The translations under genes and the position numbers were made by a program. A model generated the notes under the pieces. That model was given only the letters and a program-made list of their open reading frames with translations, ran no database searches and was not told the DNA's origin. A DNA stretch of 64,000 nt from Arthrobacter sp. Marseille-P9274 (GTDB taxonomy: Bacteria; Actinomycetota; Actinomycetes; Actinomycetales; Micrococcaceae): contig NZ_CAMPOV010000001.1 in the NCBI RefSeq assembly GCF_946892675.1, positions 62,001 through 126,000 of the forward strand. The letters are read 5' to 3'. Of this stretch, positions 1 through 12,300 are shown piece after piece (the stretch's first letter is position 1; each line of letters opens with the position of its first letter).

Positions 1-339
1 CAGGTCACCGCTTTCGGCGCCCGCCCGTGCCACGGCGCTGTCCGACACGTCCACGCCGATCGCCTCGGGAAACATCCCGGCCAGCCACCGCGTGAAGGTG
101 CCGTTGCCGCAGCCAACATCGATCACCGGCAGCGAAGGATCCAGCTGGGCGCGGATCTGCTCCTCGTAGCGCTCCCGTTCGGAGGCGGCCCCGGCGTCCC
201 AGAGCACCTGGCCTCCCCGCCCGGTATGGCTGATCCCGGCCCAGTACCGCTCCCACGCCATGTGCGGATTCTTCGGCACGCGCGAGGAGAGCTTGGCCAG
301 AGTCGGCAGCAAGACGAGGGAATCCCAGAGGTTATGCAT
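1..339 (-). CDS. Class I SAM-dependent methyltransferase, 3' end cut by window edge
   Basis: The visible N-terminal 113 residues start [10 protein letters not shown] and reach the methyltransferase motif [12 protein letters not shown], followed by GVDVSDSAV, the acidic strand-2 signature that binds the ribose of S-adenosylmethionine. The substrate cannot be told because the C-terminal half lies beyond base 1. The ATG at 337-339 is chosen because TAAGG lies about 8 bases upstream. The start lies only 9 bases after the stop of the GGDEF-EAL gene, so it is probably the last gene of the operon that begins with the sensor kinase at 3545. Confidence 0.8.
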   Translation of the reverse strand, partial: MHNLWDSLVLLPTLAKLSSRVPKNPHMAWERYWAGISHTGRGGQVLWDAGAASERERYEEQIRAQLDPSLPVIDVGCGNGTFTRWLAGMFPEAIGVDVSDSAVARAGAESGDL

Positions 340-3300
340 GGATCAACCTTAGGCAGGCGGAAAGTCCGCATTGAACAGGGACACGACGGCGTCGGCTGGC
401 ACCGGGCGGCTGAAGTGGAACCCCTGGCCGTAGACGCAGCCGAGTTCCCGCAGCCGCGCGGCCTCCCCGGCTGTCTCGATACCCTCGACGATGGCATGCA
501 GGCCGGCCGACCTGATCAGCTGCAGAACCGCGGCCACGAAGTCGCGCTGGCCCTGGTCCGAGTCGATGCCGCTGATCAGCGACTGGTCCACCTTCACGGT
601 GTCCGCCGGCAGCGAGCGCAGGTAGCTGATGGAGGAGTAGCCGGTACCGAAATCGTCGATCTGCAGCCCCACGCCCAGGCCGCTGAGCTTGGTCAGCACC
701 TGGGCCTCCTCCGTCTCGCGGGTCATCAGGACGGTCTCGGTGATCTCGAAGACCAGCTGCCCCGGCGCGACGCCGCAGCGCGTCAAGGCTGCGGCGACAT
801 CGTCCAGCAGATCCTTCCGCAGCAGCTCCGCGGCGGACAGGTTTACATGCAGCTTGACGTCCTGCATGCCGGGCACGACGGCGTTCCATGCCTTCAGCTG
901 CGGCAGCGCCTCCGCCAGGGCCCACCTGCCGATGTCCACGATCAGCCCGGTTTCCTCGGCAAGCGGGATGAAGGTGTCCGGCAGCACCATGCCGCGTTCC
1001 GGGTGCCGCCACCGGACCAGGGCCTCCAGGCCGATAATCCGACCGGTCGCGAGGGCGACAACGGGCTGGTAATGGAGCGACAGCTGCCCGGCTTCCAGTC
1101 CGGTGCGCAGCTCCGCGGCCGTGCGGGAACGCTCCTGGGTCGCCTCGAGCATGGACGGGACGAAGAGCTGCACGTTGTTCCGGCCGCGGGACTTGGCGAC
1201 ATACATGGCCACGTCGGCGTCGCGCTGCAGGGTCGCCGCGGTGTCCCCTGCGGAACCGATGCTCACGCCGATGCTGCCCATGGCCCAGACGGAGGCCGAG
1301 CCCACGGTGATGCTTCTCTGCAGCGAGCGCAGCACCCGGTAGGCGATCGCGCGCACGTCGTCTTCGTTCGCGTTGGGAACCAGGATGGCGAATTCGTCGC
1401 CGCCGAGCCTGGCCACGGTGTCCGTCTCACGGACCGAGGCCCGCAGCCTCCCGGCCACCTCGACCAGCACCTCGTCGCCGGCCCCGTGGCCCAGGTTGTC
1501 GTTGATGGTCTTGAAGCTGTCGAGGTCCAGCATCATCAGCGCCGGCGGACGGCCTCCGTGCTGCACCGTTTCCATGGCCTCGATGATCCGTTCCCGCAGC
1601 CGGGACCTGTTGGCCAGCCCGGTGAGCGCATCGGTCATCGCCATCCGCCGCAGCTCGGCCTCCGCCTCGATCAGCTCCGCGGTCCGTTCCGCCACGCGCT
1701 GCTCGAGGTCGGAGTAGATGTAGTGCAGTTCCTCCGCCAGCAGGTTGACGCCGGTGATGACGGCGTCAATTTCGTCCCGGGCCTGCGACGGCTGGATCCG
1801 CGCCGACAAGTCACCGGACGCCAGCTTCACGACCCCCTCGACCAGCTGCTTCAGGCGGGGATCCTTGGGCTCGGCCGCGGTCACCGGTGCACCGGAAGTT
1901 CAACGGAGATGGTCGTCCCCTCGCCCAGGCGGGACTGCACCAGAAGCTCCCCGCCGTGCTGGTGCACCAGGTCCTGCACGATGGCCAGGCCAAGGCCGGT
2001 CCCCTGGATGGCGGCGGCCGTGGCGTTGGATCCGCGGAAGAAGCGTTGGTACAGCTTGGGAACCTCGTCTTCCGGTATCCCGATCCCGGTATCGGCTACC
2101 CTGACGCAGGCCCGGTCCACGCCGCCGTCGCCGTCCGTGCTGGACAGCGAGACCGTGACACTGCCGCCGGACGGCGTGAACTTGACCGCGTTGGAAATGA
2201 TGTTGGTGAAGACCTGCTCCAGCTGCGCGCGGTCACCCTCGACCTGCACCGGCTCCGGATCCTCCAGCTGGAGCCGCAGGTCTCCGGCCGCCGCGGCCGG
2301 CGCCATCGTCGCCACCACGGACCGGAGCACCGTATTGAGGTTGAACTTCTCGATCGACTGCCGGATCTGCTGGGCATCGCTGCGCGAAAGCATCAGGACG
2401 TCCTCGATGAGCTGGTGCAGGCGGTGGGCGTTGCGCGCGACGACCTCCAGCATGCGGGACGTTTCCTCCGGAAGGCGCCCCTCGCCGTCGTCGATAATCA
2501 GGTCGAGGTAGCCGATGATGGAACTCAACGGCGTCCGCAGCTCATGGTTCACCGTGGCGACGAACTCATTCTTGGCCCGGTCCAGGTCCCGCAGCCGCTC
2601 CAGGACCTGCCGCTGCGCGGTGATCAGCTGGCCCTGCACCAGCCCGTGCGCCAGGTTGCCGGCCACGTGCTGGACCAGTGAGGCCTCCATCGGCGTCCAG
2701 GTCCGCGGGGCGTCGGACCCCAGCCAGAGCAGGCCGAAGGCATTCGCACCGTGGCCCAGCGGCACGATCAGCGACGAACGCAGTCCGTCCCGCGCCGCGG
2801 ACTCCGACAGGGGGTCGCACGACGGCGCCAGGGCCGGGTCCCGGTGGTCCGGCACGGCGAGCACGGTGGCGTCTTCCCACAGCTGCGCGGCCAGCGGACG
2901 CACGGCGTCCTCCGCCAGCGCCGGCGTCGCGCCGCGGATCCCGTCCGCGTTCCAGCCCAGGGCCTGCTCCGGCACCCGCTCGTCCCCGAAGGTCACGATC
3001 CAGCTGTGCTCGACCCCGAAGGCTTCCCCGAGGCCGGCGATCACGTCGCGGGACATTGCCTGCGGGTCGTGCGAGCCCCGGATGGCTTCCGATATGCGCC
3101 GGGTACGGCTGCGCATAGCCTCGGTTTTTTCGCGGCGCTCGGCCCGCTGGCTGTTGCGGGCCAGCGCGGCGCGGACGCGCAGCACCAGCTCCGCCGGCTG
3201 CAGGGGCCGCAGCAGGAACTCGGACGGGTCCCACTGGGCGATCCGCTCGGCCGGTACGCTGCCGCCCGTCACCAGGACTACCGGTAGCCGGCCGCGCAGG

Positions 3301-6300
3301 CCCGTCCGCGCCAACTGCTCCAGCCAGCGGTCGGCCTCCGCCTCGGAAGCGGCCAGGATAATGACGGCGCCGTGCTGCTCCGGGGCATCGGGGGCCAGCA
3401 GCTTGACCAGCGATTCCCCGTCCGCGGCCTCCCTTACCGGGAACCCCACGGCACGCAGCGCCGAACAGGCCTCCGCCCGTTCGGAAGGCCTGTCCCCCGC
3501 GACTGCGACGGGCGCTTGGGCCGCCGGCACCGTGGCTGTTTCCATGAATCCTTTTCCCGACGCCTGCGCTGCTGCGGGCGTCGTCACATGCAAGGGCGAG
3601 CCCCACAGTCAATCATTTCACCATCGCGGCCGCCCCTGCGCCAGCATCCTGCCCGACCCGGGTCGGGTGCGCCGCGCGGGACGACTAGGCCCAATGCAAG
3701 CCCGCGTCCTTCTATGCAAAGATGGAGGCTGCAGACCACGTATTCGAAAGGATGCCAATGTCCGGGATCGCCGCCTATATTGACCACACATTGCTCAAGC
3801 CGGAGGCATCGCGCGAGGACATCCTGAAAGTCTGCGAGGAGGCGGTCAAGTACAAGTTCGCCTCGGTCTGCACGAACCCCGTCTGGACTGCGCTCGTGCA
3901 TAACACGCTGAAGGGCTCGGGCGTCAAGACCTGCGCCGTCGTCGGCTTCCCCTTTGGAGCGACGCCGACGGACGTAAAGGTCTACGAAGCCCGCGGCGCG
4001 AACCTGGACGGCGCAGACGAAGTGGACATGGTCATCAACGTCGCCGCCGCGCGCGCCGGGGACCGCAGTTCGCTCTTCACTGACATCGCAGCCGTGGCCG
4101 ACGCGGTCCACGCCGGCGGCGCGCTGCTGAAGGTCATCCTGGAAACCCATTTCCTCACGGACGAGCAGAAGGTGCTGGTCTGCGAGGTCGCGGCCGAAGC
4201 CGGCGCCGACTTCGTCAAGACCTCGACCGGGTTCACCGGCGGCGGGGCCACGGTCGAGGACATCAAGCTGATGCGCGGCGCCGTCGGAGCCGCACTGGGC
4301 GTCAAGGCCTCAGGTGGAGTGCGCTCGATCGAGGACGCCAAGTCCATGCTCGAAGCCGGCGCAACACGGATCGGCGCGAGCTCGTCAGTAGCTATTGTTA
4401 ACGGCGAGACAACTTCTTCCGGATACTGACGTCCGGCCCACCACCCGCATTTCGAGGAGAGAAAATCCCCCATGGCAACCCCTAAGCAGCGCTCCCACTC
4501 CGGCGAAGGCCACCTTGTCAGCAACATCGTGACTTTCGTCCTCATGATGGTGCTGTTCCTCGGCGCACTCGTCGCCTTCGGCCTTGAGCCGGAGATCGGA
4601 GCGATCCCGGCCTTCGCCCTCGGCCTGGCGCTGTTCACTCTGGCCTTCTTCATCCCGAAGCAGATCATGGGTCGCTCGGACTCCCACAAAGACCTCGCTA
4701 GCTAAATCCCCCAATGGGCGATAAGCCCCCCAACACCTGGGCGCACAGCCTCGGTTGCAGGAGAACTCCGGTGCTCGGCCATGGCCGAAAACCCGGTGGC
4801 ACCTGCAACGGCTGTGCGCTCAGCCCGTTAAAGTCGCGCGCTCAAGGCACCCTTAACGAGGCGCAATAACGACGGCGGAACCGACCCGCCGTCGTCGGCT
4901 TTCCGCTGCCGGTGGATGCGCATGTAAACTGGCTCACGGTGTGACGGGAAGTCTGGTCGTCGAGCAATTTGTGACGTCCCGATCCCAAGGAGAGCCATGA
5001 CCCAGCCTGCTCCCGGCAAATCCAAGACCGTCCTCGGACGCGGCAGCTATCCCGAGTATCTGCGGATCAGCGACCTCCTGCGCAAGGAAACCGTCGGCGG
5101 CATCCTCCTGCTGATCGCCGCCGTCGCCGCCCTGGTTTGGGCGAACTCCCCCGCCGCGGACAGCTACTTCGCCATCCGGGACTTCAAGATCGGCTACGAG
5201 CCGTGGCACCTGGACCTGAGCATCGGCAAGTGGGCCTCCGACGGCCTGCTGGCCATCTTCTTCTTCCTCACCGGCCTGGAACTCAAGCGCGAGTTCGTCG
5301 CCGGCGACCTGCGTTCACCCAGCCGCGCCATCGTCCCCATCGCGGCGGCGTTCGGCGGCGTGGCGGTGCCGGCCCTGATCTACGTCATCGTCAACCTCAG
5401 CGCCGGCCCCGAAGCGCTGCGCGGATGGGCCATCCCCACCGCCACCGACATCGCCTTCGCGGTCGCCGTGCTGGCCGTGATCAGCTCGCATCTGCCGAGC
5501 GCCCTGCGCATCTTCATCCTGACCCTCGCGGTGGTCGACGACCTGATCGCGATCGCCATCATCGCGTTCTTCTACACCTCCGAAGTCCATGTGCCGTTCC
5601 TGCTGTGGATGCTGCTGCCGCTCGCACTCTTCGCCTTCCTGACGCAGAAGTACGCCCGGTTCTTCGCCCGGCACCACGCCGCGGCGTGGATCGTCCTGCT
5701 CCCGCTGGGCGTCGTCACCTGGGCCCTGATGCATTCCTCCGGCGTCCATGCCACCGTTGCCGGGGTCCTGCTCGGCTTCATGGTCCCTGTCCAGCGCAGT
5801 GCGAAGGACGGCGGCCCTGATGCGGGCCCTGGCCTCGCCGAGCTGCTCGAGCACCGCTTCCGTCCGCTGTCGACCGGCTTCGCGGTGCCGGTCTTCGCCT
5901 TCTTCTCCGCCGGCGTGGCGCTCGGCGGATGGCAGGGCTTCCAATCGGCCGTCACGGACTCCGTCGCCTTAGGCATCATCCTTGGCCTGTTCGCGGGCAA
6001 GCCCATCGGCATCCTGCTGACCACGTGGGTCCTCACCAAGGCGACGAAGGCGCACCTGGACCCCTCGCTGAAGTGGGTCGACGTGCTCGGCGTCGCCATC
6101 CTCGCAGGCGTCGGCTTCACCGTCTCGCTGCTCGTCAACGACCTCAGCTTCGTCCTCGGCACAGAGCACCACGACCACGCCAAGGTCGCCGTCCTCACCG
6201 GCTCCCTGGTTTCGGCCCTCGTGGCCGCTGGCGTCCTGCGTGCCCGCAACCGCCACTACCGCCGTGTCGAGGCCGAGGAGCAGCTGGACGCCAACCACGA

Positions 6301-9300
6301 CGGCATCCCCGACGTCTACGAGGAGGGCCACCGCGCCTGAGCTCAGCCCGGAGCACCGCCGGCAATTGGGCAGGCCTAAGAGCACACTCCCTTTTGTCCA
6401 GACTCGCTCAGGGTCCAGGTCAGGGGCTGCGTTCCTCCGGCGGAATCGGTCTTGGTCAGGACAACCTTCCAGTTGCTGTTGTTGAGGCCCAGCTGGTCCA
6501 GCGAGATGGTCAGGGTCGCCAGCCCTGACGCGTCGGGCTGCGGTGCCACCACCGTGATCGGGTCCTTGCCCGGTTCCTGGCCGCCGTTGTTGAGGCGGAC
6601 CGCTGCCAGCGTGAAGCCCGTTCCCGGCGACTGCATCCACCGGATGGTAAAGGCCTTGCCATCCTCGGAGACGGTGCAGCCGGAACCCACGATCCCCACG
6701 GCGACCGTCACCTCGACCGCCGCCGACTGCGACCACTTGGCCGCCGCCGCTCCAGCGCCGACGCCCATCAGCACCGTGGCGGCGAAGACTGCGGCGGCGA
6801 CACGAAGCTGTTTCACCTGCTGCCACCGGGCCCGCTCCATCATCATGCCTCGGCCTTCCTCTTCCGGTGGGACTCCCGCGCCCCGCGGACGATGCTGACG
6901 ACTCCGTAGCCGATCAGGCCGACCGCCAGCCACTTGGCCACACCCTCGCGGTTGTTGTTCTCCATCCAGTTGGCCGCCCAGCCCACGTGAGGCACGGCAT
7001 ACAGCAGCTTCCCGCGGACCTGCACCTCCTGGACGGGAACTTCGTCCTCCAGCGAGTTGTTGTCCCCCTTGGTGATGAGCGTACGGTCGCCATCCTGGTT
7101 TACGCCGACGGACACGATCCGGTGCGTCACCACCGCCGGTTCGCCGGACTTGAGCTGGTAGGTGATCACGTCACCCAGCCGGAGCGAATCGAACTCCACC
7201 GGCTCCACGATGAGCAGGGTTCCCGGCGGATACTTCGGCGCCATCGAATTCGTCAGCACCGTGTACGGCTGGGAACCGGTCACAGCCGGAATGACAATCA
7301 GGATTACGGCGGCATAAAGAGCCATACACAGCGCCACGAACCCCAACACCCGGCCGACAGCGTGCCGCATCCCCCGAGGCTTGGTTCCAGGACTGGATTC
7401 AAAGCCAGCAGCAGTCATAGCTATCCGTTCAAAGCTGGTCAACGATAATCGGCACGGTGATCTTCGCCTGCGTGCCGGAAAGTGCCTGAGGCGCGGTCGA
7501 AGCCAGCGCCAACTGAAAACAGAAGACGGCCGACGCATCCTTAGCGAGGCTCACCTCGGCCGTGCCGCCGGCCCCGGTGAAATCGACGGCACCGCAGCTG
7601 GTCGTGTCCGCAGGAACCGCCCTGGCCTTGACCACAAGATCACCGGCGGAAGCCTGTCCGACGCGGGTCCGGACCGCGAAATCCGAGCCCGCGTTCGTCA
7701 CGTTCGAGACCTTCACACCCGCATAGGCCGGCACCGTGCTCGACACCAGGCCGCTGGGCCGCAGCGGCAGCAACGCCGACGCACCGAATGCATCAACCAT
7801 GTCCACCGCTGCGCCTGTCCCTACCTCGGCTAGCGTGACGCGGAAATCCGCCGCCTGGATGGTGCCGGCCTCCACCGGCACCACCCTGCTCCACAGCGCG
7901 TACGTCCCCTGCACACTCAGCAAACCAAGTACGACGGCGGCAGCGAGGAGAGCGCTAGCCTTCAATAACGTCTTGGTCCGCATCATGTTTCTCTAGGAAG
8001 TCGGGGCGCAACGCTCACCCGTAAAATATGGGGGTGAAGGTCGATACCTCCGGAACAGCTACGCTGTTGGCGCCGTCTGCTGCAGCTTGTAGGTGACCTG
8101 TCCGAAGCTGTACTTCTTCATGACGCTCTGGCGGCCTGAGGTCTCTGCCTTGAAGGTGAACTCTGTAACGGCGGTGACGTCTGCCTTCCCCTTTATGGAT
8201 AAGGTTTCTAAGTCGCTCTTGACTCCGTCCTTGGTGAAGGTCGTCTTCGTTAAGACGCTGTCGCCAAATCCGTTGACAGGATCACCGGCCATCGAAAGCT
8301 CAGCTTCAATACCGTTACCATCTACCACGGCGGTTAGATTCTCGGTGTAGGTGAGAGTCTCGCCCGGGACTACCAGGTACTCATTGATGTCGCCGACAGG
8401 CCCGGTGACATCCGACTCCCACATTCCGTCCAACTTTGATTCTAGATCGAGGTTGCCCGCCGTAATGGTCCCTGCACCGGACTTCACGCTGTCGCTCCAG
8501 ACGGCGAGCGTGCCGCCGCCGCCGAGGAGCAGTGCTACGCCAATACCGGTGGCGATGGCACCTTTCGTCATTTTGTTCATTTGTAGCCCCAACTGTTGAA
8601 ACTAATTGCTGACAAAGGCCACCCTTGCCACCGATTCTCAAGAATGGACGCTAGGTAAACAAAAGGAACATGCAAGATCTCCTCAAGATTTGCCTCCTGC
8701 CGGGCCGCCGAATCTTGAGGAGATCTTGAGGTGTTTCTGCGCTGGAGCTTGAGCATGTGTGGCGACAATTGCTGCATCAGGTCGGATCACGCGGACGGAG
8801 GAACCATGAGGGTCGACGACCAATTGGTTTCCTTCGAGGCCCTGCGAGAGCTGGCGGATGAGTTCGATGACGACCGTGTATGCCGGTCTTTCGTGGGTAA
8901 CTTCATCAGCATGTGGGAGGCCCGGCATGCCCGGCTTCGGGACGCCGTTCTGGCATGCGATGTGAAGGCTGCGATGGATGCGGTGCTCAGCGTGAAAACA
9001 GCCAGTGCCATGGCGGGCGCTAAGCCGTTGTCGGCGCTAGCTGCGAAGCTTCAGCAGCTCATCCAGTGCCTGGGCGAGGAGATTCGGACGTCGCGTACGC
9101 TCGCGCTCCTCGAGGAAATCAAGTCCTGCGGCGAAGCAACCATCGTCCAGCTGAAGCTCTGGTATTCGGGCTCAGCCGGATCTGCCGGCAGGTAGTTGAG
9201 GACCCGGCAGCGGGGTCGGTTAGCGGAGGGCGTTGGGGGCCAGCCGGTAACCGACTCCGCGAACGGTCTCAAGGAACTTGGGCGAGCGGGAGTCGTCCCC

Positions 9301-12300
9301 GAGTTTGCGCCGCAGGTTGCCGACGTGGACTTCGATGGCGCGCTCGTCGGCGTCGCTGATGAAGGAGCCGGTGTCATATTCCTCGTACCGCAGGCGGCGC
9401 ACCAGGTCAGCCTTGCTGCGCACCACACGGCCGCTTTCCAGCAGCGCATGCAGCAGGTCGAATTCGGTTCTGGTGAGCTCGATGGCGGCTCCGTCGACCT
9501 CGGTGGTGCGGGTCCTGTGGTTCAGCGCCAGTCCGTTGTGGAAGTAGGCGCTGTCTTCCTCCTCCATGGGTGCGGCGGTGTCCACGGATTGCCTGGCTGA
9601 CGTCTCCGGAGAAGCGGGAGCGGGCTCCGGCAGAGCTGCCGGTGCGTGGCTGCCAGGGTTCGGGGAGGGATCATTCTCCTGGGGTACTGCGGGACCTTGG
9701 CCGGTCCGAGGCCGGCGGAGCATGGCGGTGATCCGGGCGCGCAGCTCGCGGGGCCGGAACGGTTTGGTGATGTAGTCGTCCGCTCCGGACTCAAGTCCGA
9801 GCAGCGTATCCAGTTCTTCGGCCCGAGCCGTCAGCATGATGATGTATGCGTCGCTGAACTGGCGGATCTGGCGCGCCGTTTCGAAGCCGTCGATATCGGG
9901 AAGTCCGAGGTCGAGAGTTACCACCGTCGGGTTGCTTTCGCGAACAACGGATACGCCTTCGACGCCGCTGGCGGCGGCATACACCTCGAACCCGGCCTGC
10001 GACAGGACAGCGCGAATGAGATCGCGTATGTCGCCGTCGTCTTCGATAATGACTGCTACCCGTGTTGGAACCACACTGCCCCGCTTCGCATTTGTTCCCC
10101 AACCTATGCCCTGACCTGCATTGTAGCGCCTTGTCAGAACGATTTACCATACCGCTTTCCCTGCGCTCCAACTAAGTGTCAGAATCCCGACCTATACTGA
10201 TGTCGCCGGTGGGGGCCTGCCTCCTGCGCAGGCACGCACCCGTCGTCAACAGGAACAGGATTCGTGCGCCATGTCCACGGTCGTCAGAAGAACCCTGGGG
10301 CTGATCGGCGTACGCAAGCCGTTTTACGAGCTTAGCCTTCGTGTCCGGGTGGGCATAAGCCAGCTGCCGCTCGTGCTCACCGTGGCGCTGGTCACCGTGC
10401 TCGTCGCCTGCTTTTTCCCCGAAATCCTCCGGCATCCATCCTTCCTCATCGGCCTCGGACAGATTGCCGTCCTGACCGTTCTGGCGTTCGCCGTTCCGTG
10501 GGACAACCTGCCGCGGGGGTCCTACTGGGTCATCCCGCTGGCGGATTTCATCGCCATCGGCGCGCTCCGGCACAGCGGGCAGGAGGCCATCACCGGGCTC
10601 GGCCTGCTGATGCTCTTCCCGGTTTTCTGGCTCGCTTGGTCCGGCATCGCGCCGAGGACCGCTAGGGTCATCAGCTTCGTACTGCCCCTGGCCATCGTTT
10701 GGCTGCCCGCCTTCACTTCATCCGGACCGGTCGCCCTGCCGGACCTGGCCGCGACGCTCATCGTTCCGGTCCTGATGCTGGCCTTTGGCCTGACGATCTC
10801 GGTGGCCAGCGAGAGCGAAACGGCCAGGCAGCGGGCGTTCGAGGCGAAGGACCGGGAACTGCAACAGGTCCTTCGCGAGACGCGGGACCGCCAGCGGCTG
10901 CTGGAAACCATGATGGACACGGTCAGCGTGGGGTTGGTGGCCGTGGACCGGGGCGGGCACGACATCCTGATGAACCGGCACCAGCGCAACAACCACCTGC
11001 TCGCAGCCCCCAGTGGCAACCCGGACCCGAACGAGGCCCAGCTGCTGGTCTTCCAGCCCGACGGCACGACCCCCATTCCCCTGGAAGAGAGGCCGGTGCT
11101 CCGGGCGATCCGCGGCGAGACCTTCAGCGACGAGCTGATCTGGATCGGTGCCGGCAAGCAGCAGCGGGCCATGGCTGTCACCGCGCGGCCCATGACTGAC
11201 GACGACGGAGACTTCGACGGCTCCGTGATCGCGTTTTCCGATGTGACGGAGCTGGTCCGTGCGCTGGCAGCCAAGGACGACTTCGTCGCCAGCGTCTCCC
11301 ACGAACTGCGCACCCCGCTGACCTCGATCATCGGCTACCTGGACCTGGCCCTGGAAGAAGTCGAGGAGACCGATGCGGCGGGGCGGCTGGCTGGCTCGCT
11401 CCGGGTGGCGCAGCGCAATGCGGAGCGGCTGCTCCAGCTCGTCTCCGACCTGCTGTCCTCCGCGTCCGGGCCGATGAGCATCGCCCCCACGCACTCGTCC
11501 CTGGCCGAGGTGATCCGCTCCAGCCTCGACTCGGCGGCCCCCAAGGCCGAGGCCGCCGGCGTCGTGCTCCGCGATGACTGCCCGGAGACGCTGCAGGCCT
11601 TCATCGACCCGGACCGGATCGGCCAGGTCGTGGACAACCTGCTCTCCAACGCCATCAAGTACTCCCCCGGCGGCGGCGACGTGGAGGTCCGGGCCTGGGC
11701 GGACGGCGGTCACGCCGTCCTCGAGGTCCGGGACCACGGCCTGGGCATCTCGGAGGAGGACCAGCGGGAGGTCTTCACGAAGTTCTTCCGCACCGCCGCG
11801 GTCCGGCGGACGGCCATTCCCGGCGTCGGCCTCGGACTCGTCATCAGCAAGTCCATCGTGGAAGCCCACGGCGGCTCGATTGAGTGCCGGAGCACGCTCG
11901 GCGTCGGCACCACGTTCACCGTCACGCTGCCCCTGGACGAGGCGCGGGCCGGGGAACGCCGCCCTGCTCCCGCGGGTGCCCGTTGACGGCCGCTCCCTCG
12001 GACGCCCCGTACGGGCGCGGCCACCTGGCGGCCTCCCTCCTGGCCCTCTACCTGGTCACCGTGGCGTTCATCGTGCTGTGGCCGTCCCCGGTGGACCAAC
12101 AGGCCCAGGGGACACTCGCGAGGATGCTCATCCGGCTCCATGCCTTCGGGGCCCCGGCCTGGATCGACTACAACCTCGTGGAAGCCAGCGCCAACGTCGC
12201 GATGTTCGTGCCGATCGGGCTGCTCGCCGGGATCCAGCTGCGCGAGGGCCTGCGGTGGCTGGCCCTGCCGGGGGCGTTCGTCGTCTCGTTCCTGATCGAG